Below, piece by piece: positions 1-9,790 of a DNA stretch of 64,000 nucleotides. The position numbers were made by a program, and so were the translations under genes. How positions within the stretch are numbered: position 1 is the stretch's first letter; each line of letters opens with the position of its first letter. The stretch comes from Rhodocollybia butyracea (taxonomy: Eukaryota; Basidiomycota; Agaricomycetes; Agaricales; Omphalotaceae). The stretch lies in the NCBI GenBank assembly GCA_015501585.1, contig JADNRY010000038.1, positions 308,827 through 372,826 on the forward strand, read 5' to 3'. A model generated the notes under the pieces. That model was given only the letters and a program-made list of their open reading frames with translations, was not told the DNA's origin and did not search any database.

Positions 1-3000
1 AATTGTAGAAACCCCATATTCGTCCAAGTCTGCAAGCTCGTCACTGTCTTCTTCGGCTGATATGTTCTCGGAAGAAGCTTCCATAGACAAAGGACGTCCC
101 ATCATAAGCATCATCTTTGTGGTCCACTTTGTTAAGAGCCCACCACGCATCGTCTCGCATCCAATTTTGAAGTGAGATCTGATGACAGTCTTGTCCCCGT
201 ATACACGACCAGGTCGATAGGTGTGGAGACCGCAGTTGCGATAATGCGCAAGAAGAGTGATGATTTCAGGACGAGTATGGGGTTTGGTGTGACGAGATGA
301 TCTCCGAGTACTTCCAACACCTTCAAGATAGTCAGCCTTCAGGCGCTGGAAATGATGTAGATTCCGTGCAATTCCCTCACGAATAAAGCGGTCACCATAG
401 TCCTGCCCCTTGTGTTGAACAATAGCTTCAAGAATTCGGTTCAGATATTCCTGAATGAGATCACAAGCTTTGAAGAGACCAGCGAGTCCTGAGATGTTTG
501 CATGGGTCATCTCGAGCAGTGTATCCCGCAATTCAGGACTTGATTCGAGCTCAAGGTCGAATAATGTCTCAAGAAGATACTGGGCGTACTTCTTATGACT
601 AGAGCCAGCGAATGCGAACATCATCATCTTTATTTGCTCCCAAACATGTCCAACGTCACCCTCTGCAGAAGCCCAGCATGCTTCGCGTGAACGCATGGTC
701 TCCCGAATAAAGTCCTGGGAGCGAGCCAGTACACAATCGGCATCCTTGGCGATTGCCTCTGCTACATCCTTCGCTTTCGTCTTCTTTGGTTGACTCTCCA
801 GGATGTTGGCTGAATCCAGTACTTGAAGAAGAGTCAATGTCGGGGTAGATGTGGAGGCCGGGGAAGGAAATGTAGACGAAGGGGAAGGTGGACTCCATTT
901 TGGGCCTCGAGGTGGTAATGTAGACGTTTCGGTGATGTGTCCATGGGCGGAACACCAGATGGTTGCTTCAGTAGAATATGCACGATGAAGCTCCCGGGCA
1001 AGCTTCTCAAATTCCTCGATTTCTGGAAGACAATCAGCTGAGTGTAGAGCAGCGATGACCTGGAAAACATCGGCATTGACAGGGATGTCAACTTTTAATT
1101 TCTGGGCTTCACGGGTAAGAATGAGTCTAAAAATCGTCAACATATATTATAAAGATTCAGAAATGGGGTAGCATACCGCCAGCAATCAAGCATCCGCATA
1201 TCCAAAACAAGATACAACAACTCAGAGCCCTGATTAAAGTCGTATTTACCCTGGTCGATTCGGATGGTACGTGATATTTTGCTGGCACTATTTCCGAGAG
1301 TTGAAGGATCCTGGCTCTCATATGAGATGAGATGTTTCTCGATGATACGTGACAGATTTGTCCACAAGGTATGCCACACCATCAATAATGGCTGCAGGAG
1401 TTTGAGACTAGTGAAAGGAGATGTATGGAATTGGCGTTGATAAATGGCTTTCCAGAATAGTTCGTATGTCAAACCGTCCCCACCAAAAGGGGTTAAACGC
1501 ATAAGAAAGTCGTCGCAAGTCTGTCCAATACTACGCCAGAAGTTGAATATGGAGTCAATGAATTCATTTAGTTTTGTTTCGCTTTTGGCGCAACTAGGGA
1601 GTGGGAATATTTGAGTCTTCTCAAGTGGAATCTGTAGCTTCTGTCCTCGAGTGCGCAACCACATGTTTGCTGTACTCTCGAGGCCTTCGAGCGAGCTATC
1701 GTAGTGGCCAAGGCACCACATCCACTGGAAAACAAAAACCTTTTCTTCATGTTCATGATCGCAAAATTGGAGAAGCTTGTCTACTGTCATTTCATCGCGC
1801 TTAGATGCCGCGCGTCGACGCTCTTTATCCTCGTAATTCAGTGCGTTTGGTCTGCGGGAAATACGAGCAAATGCAGAAGCGGACATCCCAAGATTCATGA
1901 TGTTTTCAAGGCCAATACGATTCATCCGCCGTCGATGATGATTCTGGACATTGTCAGGAACAACCCAAACATCGTATTTTGGATTTCGGCAGATTTCAAT
2001 GGTCCAGTCTGCAAAATTCTTCGCAAGGCCGTACGGTAGTTGTATACGAGATGGAATTTCCAACACGACTCTCGTACCGAAAAGTATCAAAAGAGGCAGT
2101 GGAAGAGAAGAGGAAAAGGCCTTTGAGGAAGGCCGGAAGCCGAGCAAAATGGGAGCGGGCAAACGACAGTTTCGAGATACTGTCATCGACAACCTGTGCC
2201 AGTATACATAAGCTGATAAGAAATCTGTATACAAAGAAAGATAAAAGTAACATACGAGGTCAGGAGGCCGATTCACATTGGGTTTTCCGGGACGAGCTGC
2301 GACCTTGTGTAGAATATATCGGAGGGTTGGTTGATACATCTGATGAAGTCCACTAATTGTTGACTGGGTATGAGATCCAATATCCTTCCAGTCAACTGTC
2401 TTCACATGTTTCTTCTCCGGCTGCTTCTGAGAGGGTATGTGAACGTGCAGTCCACCCGCGGGGGAAACTGCAAGTTCGGCATCTCGCACAACCTTCTCAG
2501 CAACAAGCTGGAGTGCAAATGATGACATGGCGGGGCGGACAGGTTGAATGCCAATGAATGCAGCGGTATCAACACCTGAGAACATCTCTGGAGAGTTCCT
2601 GTGAGTTGCACCATATGGATGACGGTACCAGATATTGAGGATGTGAGAAACTCCATAGTTTGTAGTGCCTCGGAGAAAGTTAGAAATAACAGCGGCTCGA
2701 GAGCGAAACAGAGCTCTATGTTCCTCAGTCCACAATGCTTTTTCAGCGGCAGTAGGAATCCGTGACATATGATACAAGATATCACTCCAACCGAGACCAA
2801 CCTGAGAACACGCCTCAAGTACATGCGCTAGTTTCTTCTCTAGTGGCCATTTCTTCATGACCTTGGCATCAAGAGGCGGCTTCGGTACTTGGAATAGAGC
2901 TGGTTGGACAGGAAGAGGGGCCGATGAGGTGACGATCCGAGGTGTCAGGGGTGTCAAAGGTGAACGCGGAAGCGTATCTGCTCGACCGCGTTTTCGAGAT

Positions 3001-3050
3001 TCTGCTAGGCGGGAACTACGCGAAGGAGTACCGGGAGTATTGATCTGCAC
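1..3050 (-). CDS. DUF6589-type protein, partial at the left edge
   Basis: Exons can be read from about 3050 leftwards to base 1, where the frame is still open, so the 3' end is missing. The N-terminus is basic and Ser/Pro-rich. Next comes a block ending at an intron (about 2253 to 2193, donor GTATGT, acceptor CACAG), then a segment with WVVPDNVQNHHRRR, a DNVQ-type motif I associate with the DUF6589 family of Agaricomycetes. A second intron (about 1174 to 1126) joins ...MLDCWR to LILTREAQKLKVDIP. The tail contains KGQDYGDRFIREGIARNLHH, also typical. The family has no assigned function; its multicopy, patchy distribution suggests a mobile-element origin (inference). The first clean codon here is GTG at 3050; a true ATG probably lies in an upstream exon not resolved between 3050 and 3350. 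Near 2030-2040 the best frame seems to shift by one base without a splice site, so the copy may be damaged. Confidence 0.6.
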
Positions 3051-4545
3051 TGCATTCTCCTTTGTAGTGGAGGTAGACGCGCGATTGGGACCACGATGAC
3101 GCTTTCGAGGGGTTCAGATGAAGACCAGGACTGTGTGAAGGTAAGTGTTTTTGGAACTGGAACGTCAGTTTCGAGGGGTAGATAAGGAGCGTTGATGTCT
3201 CCGCTACTTCCTTTCTGAAGTTCGTGATGTATTCCAGGTGTCTGACCTGCAATGTCTGTGGAAGGAAGTAGGTGAATTAAAGGCCTGGGAGTGGCATTAT
3301 TCGAGTGCGACGCGACATTTTGGACTTCGGTATTATATATGTTCATTATACCTTAGGTTTACGGCTGTTCATGAGCGAGTAGGCGAGGAGAAACGCGTCG
3401 ATAATGGGTCAGAAATATCGTTGATTGTAGAAAACGGCTTTCGTTGAGCTTACATAACTATTATACCTAATCGGGTATATGGAAATTTGCCGCAGTACGG
3501 TATACGCGGCGTGACTAATAGCAGACTCTATACAAGTTTGCACTGCCTGCCTGTGAACAAACGTATAGAGTCTGCCTAGGGGAGACAAACGACATCGTAG
3601 GACACTCATCGGCCTGGAAAAAACTGCAAGAGTCTTTTGTCCGAACCACATTCCCTATGTTAAACCTTTAAGAAACCATGCGTCCCAGTCACCAGTGCCC
3701 ACTGCCATACGGTTTACCTGAACTAATGACCTAGACGGCCAATGGCTGTACCCCCAAGAGTACCCAAGAGATACCCAAATTGAAGTGCCTTCGAAAATTC
3801 GCCAACTTTTACGAAAATGGGGACTATTTCAAGCTGCACTCAATTCAGCTCCAGCCTCCCGGCCTACCCCAGGTCTTTCATCCGAGCATAGTGTAAGTAT
3901 GGCGCATACTCACACGTGCTCTCGCACTGCCACTGTCCGTATATACATTAGACCACCATCCCAGATAACCCCGTATAACGACTATTACCATCGCGTATTC
4001 TCCTGTTGCCTGAAGCCTAGCTTCGCCTCTAGAATATAACGTGGTCCTGTCAATGCGTGCATCTGTTCGTTAGTGTTCTGTCGGGACTGAACGACAGCCT
4101 TTCACATAGATTTAATAAACATCTTGTAAACATCTCAATTTTGGACCTCTTAGGTCTGAATTGGCATCTACTAGGTGTCAAGCTTACTATCAGAGCTCAA
4201 TCCTGACATTAGTCAGGTCAGAAATAATAGACAAGATGTTCCTTGGATGAGAGCTGCAGTTTTAGGGCTCAGAGAAGTAGAAGTGGCCCTTGAATAATTT
4301 CAGATCTTCCAAAGGATGGTCAGGGTGGTCCCCTTTAAGCTGTTCCTTTTCATAATTTCATCGTGCCTACAGAATTAATTACATAGTGAAGAAGATCATA
4401 GCCGGGTTCCTTATCAATATCCCTACGTCTGGTCTCGTTCCTTGACCTGGGAGGTGGCTAATGGAGGGCGAAATTAACGACTATAAAATGATGTTTGACG
4501 ACCCCCGTACTAAGCACTACTCACTCAAGAATAGTAACGTCTACA
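3051..4545. other. Gap without a recognised gene; possible 5' exon, hairpin and start of a duplicated segment
   Basis: The stretch 3051-3346 has an open minus frame that may be an upstream exon of the DUF6589 gene, but I could not find a convincing splice. 3521-3575 is a hairpin (separate entry). From about 3770 the sequence resembles the region from about 5730 (separate entry). No other coding region is supported. Confidence 0.5.
3521..3575. repeat. Inverted repeat able to form a long hairpin
   Basis: The left arm starts GCAGACTCTATAC (3521) and the right arm ends GTATAGAGTCTGC (3575). The arms extend inwards to AAGTTTG and CAAAC with one unpaired base, leaving about 17 bases of loop. The flanks are AT-rich and non-coding. 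It could be the palindromic core of a small element. I see no terminator or gene tied to it. Confidence 0.6.
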
Positions 4546-4720
4546 ATGCTCTTTGTTTTCCGAAAGGTAAGCTCTGGTTACAATCTTCAAGTTTTTCATA
4601 TCGCTCACCAACGTCATCTTGCTGTAGTCTCTTGGGTTGAGCGGTGATTGACTTCGACCATACCTCGAGCCATCATTGGCGACCATCACGGTTCCCCTCA
4701 AGCTAACATGGAAGATTCAA
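4110..4720 (+). repeat. Segmental duplication, copy 1 (copy 2 near 5780-6335 and 7215-7310)
   Basis: Long collinear similarity is visible by eye. Shared strings include 'catctcaattttgg', 'cctttaagct' and 'tgacctgggag', and the same 5' UTR and first exon of the Y3-like gene follow. Copy 1 then jumps from a position matching about 6334 to one matching about 7220 ('cggtga', 'ttcgaccatacctc', 'acggttccc'), so it lacks the gene body. Confidence 0.75.
4546..4660 (+). pseudogene. Truncated Y3-like glycan-binding protein gene (internal deletion)
   Basis: The first exon, ATG at 4546 through CGAAAG, matches the first exon of the intact gene at 6233. A standard GTAAGC...TGCTGTAG intron follows, then the first codons of exon 2 (tctcttgggttgagc). 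After that the sequence is not coding but matches DNA that lies 3' of the intact gene (about 7220-7300). About 0.9 kb is therefore missing, removing every cysteine-rich domain exon. The breakpoint falls on near-identical TTGAGC/TTGAAC, which suggests a deletion at short homology. No functional product is expected. Confidence 0.7.
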
Positions 4721-5729
4721 CTGTTCTTCTGACTACTTGTCTGACTACGCACAGGACACTCATTCACATGAGTCGCATTATATATGAGCGTGAATTTAGA
4801 TGATGCATGATAGAACCAGTACTAAAAGTATAATATACAAAGCTTCATTTATTGATGCTGGCAATTTCCGTCCCTCCACTTTGTCCAACCAGAGTCAGGC
4901 AGCCAAACGAATCGAAACTTTTCGTCCTTCATGCGAACGAAATAACGTCTCTTTTTACCTGATGATTATTTCCCAGAAGGCCATGCCGGGCATTCTCCAA
5001 GGTAAGTGTCATCATATTATTTTGAAAGCAGCAGCTCAGAAAGCGTACAGTGGGAAATATCAATCCCCTTTGCTTGGGAAGAAGTCTTTGTCTGATGTAT
5101 CAAAGATCCGTTTCGAAGACCGTATTGTAAGAAACTGGTGCCTTTCATGGCACTATCCTTCAAGGTGATATGCAGGCACCCGACCATAGGTTTTCCGAGA
5201 AATGCCCTCCAGTGTTGTTGATGTATGCTCGGTCAGCTAGTATAGTAACTAACTGGAATCGCGCGCCTATCCATTGTACAAGAAACCAAGAAGTCTCCCA
5301 TGGCCAGTACCAGAAAGCTTGAATGCACCTTTGATGAACTCGGACAATGTTGCACGTAGTACATATTACCCGGTACCGTACCTACACATCCGACACTGGA
5401 AGTGATGACTTCCTTCTAATCGTTCAAGTTGTTTCTCCGTCAGCGACGGTAAAATGGAGAGTAGGTGGGTGCTGAGTTGAACTGGCTCAACTCTAATTAG
5501 TCTGTTGGAATTGAAATATTGCATTTTCGGAAGTTCCTGTGACATTACTACTGAAGCCAGACTGACCCCAAACTGACCCTCTAAGGGGCTTTTGTTCGAA
5601 TCATAATCCCGCGATCGAGAAAGCTGATGTTGCACAATGTGTGATTCTCAACGGGACTGTTGCCAGTTCTTCCCTCCCCCTCCTGAACTAATACATATCA
5701 TCAACCTCCTAGTAGGCGTGACTGTCCTT
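4721..5729. other. Gap without a recognised gene
   Basis: An open plus frame of 122 codons (4800-5168) shows no recognisable domain, signal peptide or intron signals. I do not call it a gene. Nothing else is supported. Confidence 0.4.
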
Positions 5730-6232
5730 CCAAGAGTGTTCAATAGCCTTCAAAAATTCGCCAACTTTGTCTCTCGTCTAAAAATAAGCATATACATCTC
5801 AATTTTGGGACCTCTTCTGTCTGTATTGGCATCTGAGTGTGAATCAGGGGACCTGGCGTCGAAATAATAGACAGAAAAATGATGTTCCTCGGACGAGAGT
5901 GGCGGATGAGAGCTGCATTTTTAGTAGGACTTGAAGACTACGAGTAAGTAGAAGTGGCCCTTTATTGGTAGCATGTAATCTTCCAAAGGATAGCCAGGGT
6001 GGTCACCTTTAAGCTACTCCTTTTCACAATTTCACTGTGACTGCACAGTTATCCAATTATCAGTGAGAAGCATCATAGCCGGGTTCCTTACCAATTTCCC
6101 TACATTTGGTCTTGTTCCTTGACCTGGGAGCTGGCTGGCCAATAGAGGGTGACACCAACGACTATAAAACGGTGTTTGACGACCCCCCTGGAGCTTTACT
6201 CGCTCACGAAAGGGGATCACCTACAGGCTACG

Positions 6233-6893
6233 ATGCTCTTTAATTTCCGAAAGGCAAGCTCTGGTTACAAGTTACAACTGGTTTTCTTTCTTATATTGCT
6301 CACCAATGCTTGCTTGTAGTCTTTTGGGTTGAGCACCTTTGCCTTCATGCTTACAACCCCTGTAGTTGGTCAGGTGAACGTCGAGTGCTTCGATGGTTTC
6401 TCAGGAAATTGCTCCCAGTTCATCACTGCATTTTGCACCTCCATTGGAACAAACTTCGTGAGTATCTATCCATCCATAGTAGAACGAGTCTGACTGACTG
6501 GAGCATGTAGATTAACCTGCAAGACTCCACCGCACGCTGTTTCAATGCCGGCGGTAGTCTCAAGTGTATGTTTCTTGTGCCATAGTGACAATGACTCGTA
6601 CTGAGGATGTATCAGGCGATTTCACAGCTTGGGCGGAAATCGCCAGTGCGGAAGGCGCTCTTCCGAATCCAACCAACTGTGGTACCGTTTTGACCGCGGT
6701 TTCAGAGACTTGCCCAATGGTAAGTAGACTGACTGCTTCGCCTCTTTCATGGTCCGAGTACTTGATTGATATTAATTGCTTCAAATATTTACAGGGCGGC
6801 CAGGGGATGCAGCCAAATGCGAACTTTGTATACAACGTGGACCCGAATGAAGGGATTTGCTCTTCCAATATTGTCCTAGACAATGAGGATTGA
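6233..6893 (+). CDS. Secreted Y3-like glycan-binding protein
   Basis: Five exons give a protein of about 138 residues. The N-terminus is a signal peptide (hydrophobic to about residue 24, cleavage near VVG/QV). The mature part has eight cysteines, starting ECFDGFSGNCSQFITAFC and continuing with ARCFNAGG, CDFTAW, NCGTVL and ETCPMGGQG. This matches the small secreted family named after the Y3 lectin of Coprinus comatus. Members are extracellular; most are uncharacterised and Y3 itself binds glycans. Intron 1 (6254-6319) begins GC rather than GT, and the truncated paralogue at 4546 has GT there. The other introns are GTGAGT..TGTAG, GTATGT..TATCAG (50 bases) and GTAAGT..TTACAG. It lies in a local duplication. 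The family call rests on remembered motifs; exon joins are manual but give one uninterrupted frame. Confidence 0.72.
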
Positions 6894-7477
6894 ACGTGGT
6901 TATTTGGCATCTGGAATATTCAAGAAAATTAGCAAATAATATAAATAAGTTACTAGTACTTACTTCACATACCAGTATGGAAAAGTTCGAAGCGGAAATT
7001 TATTTCGTGTTGTCCTTGAAGTTTTGTGGCGTTGTACTGGAGGGACGGATATTAGGAAGATGAGAATGTTCAGAGTCGAGAATAACTTGGAGGTGGATGC
7101 TATTAATTTTTTTGGTGTAGAATTTCAACTCCACTCAAAGCGTATCTTGAGATTGGGATTACGCAACACGTCAACACCAGATACCCAAACAAGCAAGCAA
7201 AGAAGCATACATGATATTTAGAACGTGGCCTTGAACGGTGACTGAATTCGACCATACCTCTGGTGACCATTACGGTTCCCTTAAGCCAATATTGAAGATT
7301 CAAATCTCTTGTCAAGTATTTGCCATGCAGATAGAACATCAGGCAGTGTCTGTGGTGAGGTCAAAGGGGGCTTTGGTCGCTCAGTCTGAGATGCACGAGA
7401 GCTTGATTACACGACGTGGTCCAGAAACTGAAAACTAGTAGTTACTAGTCTATCGAATAGATGCCGCATATGTAATA
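6894..7477. other. 3' flank of the Y3-like gene
   Basis: This is the 3' UTR and flank. 7215-7310 is the segment that reappears directly after exon 2 in the truncated copy at 4643-4720. No gene is seen. Confidence 0.5.
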
Positions 7478-7797
7478 GGTACGGTCAGTTCTTAAATCCA
7501 GGCGCGATTCAGTAAATGGATTCAGCTACTGGATCGCAACCTGAATCGCAGACGAAAGTGAATCACTTTTTGGAGGCGATTCACCATAATTCACCAGAAT
7601 CGCCTTGGTGAAGCGCCTCATAGTGAATCGCGATTCACCCCGAATCGGCCCTGAATCGCATACCTGAATCACTCGGTGAATCGTAGGTACTTGATGGTCG
7701 GTCAAAGTTAAATCGCGATTCTGAGGCGATTCTGGTCCTCTGAATCGCTCCTGAATCGCTTGGTGAATCCAACGCGATTCTAAGAACTGACCGTACC
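7478..7797. mobile_element. MITE-like element with terminal inverted repeats and internal TGAATCGC motifs
   Basis: The left end GGTACGGTCAGTTCTTA is mirrored at the right end by TAAGAACTGACCGTACC. Both ends are flanked by TA, which fits a TA target duplication of the Tc1/mariner type. The roughly 320-bp interior has no coding potential but is packed with TGAATCGC/GCGATTCA in both orientations, about 15 copies. Such subterminal motifs often serve as transposase binding sites in non-autonomous elements (general knowledge). No transposase is visible in the window. Confidence 0.75.
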
Positions 7798-8905
7798 TAA
7801 TGATCAACTACCAACAGGACCAGACTTTTAGTAGGCTCTCTGGCTAGATACCAGACCATTCGAGAAAGTTTGAACCTGGGTATTACGAGAGAATTTAGAA
7901 AAGCGTGGTAGGTTCCGAATCCCTTGTAAGTTCCCGTCTAGATTGAATGACTTGCAAAGTTCCACATGCACCCCCGTCAAGAAAGAAAAGGAAAGTTGGA
8001 GCAAAAACAAGGCATGAACTCGGCTGTCCTGGTGAGATCGAGAACATGGAATTGGTGACCAAAGTTTGAACCCTGAAAAATAGAGCGCTGGTTTACAGCT
8101 TATTAAATCTTAACTTCAAGTGCTGCTTATGATTGCGCAAAACCCGGTTTTCAATCTACTCGGCTTCCCCGGTTTAAGGCTATCCAAGCCATGTATACGC
8201 GTGAAAGTCTCGACGGCTCAAATGATGCAAGTGACAGTAAATCCGCTGTGAACCGGAAGGTCCAGCACAATTTCGAGAACTCGGCAAGCAAAAGTACTAG
8301 TACTCAGGTACATTTCAGTACAGGAAAACTTTGGTTTTTGGGTCCTTTCGCTTTGACTCGGAGATCTAAGTCTGATTCTGAGATTTCGCCTCATGAGAGC
8401 CATTATCTCCGGACTTTGAAACGAATCATTCGAACGACTTGATTCAGAGAATTACATCGATGTCAGTGGGTACTCATGTTCGGCGATCTAGGCCTCTAGT
8501 GTCTCTATCTCGGCCTCTATTTCGATTTTTTCACGCGTGAAGAACGGATAAGTGGGTTGCATCAGCAAAAACAAGCACGGTAGATGCAGAGTAATAGCTC
8601 ACATTTTTGAATAAGCTTCGATCATAGTTCGTTCTGTCAATACACCTATTTCAGCAGCGCACCTTCAAAAGAATTTACGAGAAAAAGAATGAAGTACTGA
8701 AATCAAAGTTCAAACGTTCAGGTTGAGCGCCGCGTTGACAGGAATGCTCGTATTCGGTCCGAGTAGCTTGACTAGCCGTCCAAGAGGATGACGTTTAGCC
8801 TGTATGCGGTCGCATGAAATAGCAGTTTTATGATGTACACAAGTACAATACACTAATTCTTGCTGCAGTAATGCACCAGGACGCTGAACGCGTACCGCGC
8901 GAGGC
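7798..8905. other. Gap without a recognised gene
   Basis: Short open frames on both strands show no family signature. The minus-strand frame at 8710-8961 overlaps the 3' end of the next gene and could be an alternative 3' exon, but I cannot show it. Confidence 0.35.
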
Positions 8906-9790
8906 TCAGGAGGCTGCGCCCGATCTTGAGGAACAGTCCATACTCCAATGACCATGTCCACTACAAATCATGCAGTGAGCCGGTGGATAATCCTTCCTAA
9001 CGGTACAATCTGCCACTGTATGCAGTAGACCACAGCACTGGCAAAAACCACGTAAGAATATTTGCCTCACCACAGACTCCACCGTATCGCTGAACAAATT
9101 TTCTGGAGAATGAACAAGGGAAATAATGCCTGTGTTGGAGAACTGGGTGGAAGAAGTGGAAAGGAAATGGTCACGGAATAACTGGTCAACGAGTAGTACA
9201 AAGCGAACGTCGCGTATGGTGACACCTGGGATTATGAGAGTTTCAGGGAAAGGAATAGCGGTTTCGGCTGGGAGGAAGTTGGACCTGTAGTTCGATATGG
9301 AGTTGGGTAGAAAAGCATCCTCGGTGATGGTTTTTATCCGGACATGATATAGGTGTTCCAAGTCTTCTTCGCTTCCTCGGGAGGAAATTTTTTTCATTTC
9401 AAGCAAAATATCATTTTGCTCTTCGTCCGCTGTACTTTGAACCTGTTCCATGAACTGCTCTGCACCGGATTCATCGCTAAACCTATAGTTCCCCCAGATC
9501 GTTAGCCCAACACCCATCCCAGGTATGAATTTTTTCAATGGACGACAATCCCAAGGAAGTAGGTCTCGTACAGAGAGCAGGTATGTTTTCATTTCCTCAG
9601 GGCTGAGCCATGGGGTAGGGCGAACTTGTAGACGAGGAGGAACAGCCGGTAAAGCAGCTATGTGGCTGGCAGATTGTGGAACGAGATTTGTTGCAATACG
9701 AGGGTCAACGGACTGTACTTTCGTGATGTTGCGTTGTAGCCTCAGCGTCCTTTGCAATGTTCGCAACGGATTTGCGAAGCTGTAGATCAT
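8906..9790 (-). CDS. Hypothetical protein with two C-terminal zinc knuckles
   Basis: This is a single open frame of 294 codons with no required intron. The N-terminus (about residues 1-30) is rich in Arg, Leu and Ser without acidic residues and could be a mitochondrial leader (inference). The centre is unrecognised, with an acidic patch near residues 115-145. The C-terminus has two Cys/His clusters: CQCCGLLHTVADC (C-x2-C-x3-H-x4-C, a variant) and CMICSGHGHWSMDC (C-x2-C-x4-H-x4-C, a perfect CCHC knuckle). CCHC knuckles usually bind single-stranded nucleic acid and are common in Gag-like proteins and RNA factors. There is no protease or reverse transcriptase nearby, so a retroelement origin is only possible. 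Function unknown. Confidence 0.55.
   Translation of the reverse strand: MIYSFANPLRTLQRTLRLQRNITKVQSVDPRIATNLVPQSASHIAALPAVPPRLQVRPTPWLSPEEMKTYLLSVRDLLPWDCRPLKKFIPGMGVGLTIWGNYRFSDESGAEQFMEQVQSTADEEQNDILLEMKKISSRGSEEDLEHLYHVRIKTITEDAFLPNSISNYRSNFLPAETAIPFPETLIIPGVTIRDVRFVLLVDQLFRDHFLSTSSTQFSNTGIISLVHSPENLFSDTVESVVRQIFLRGFCQCCGLLHTVADCTVRKDYPPAHCMICSGHGHWSMDCSSRSGAAS

Noticed and set aside
4800..5168. 122-codon open frame on the plus strand
   Set aside because: No recognisable motif and no supporting promoter or splice features.
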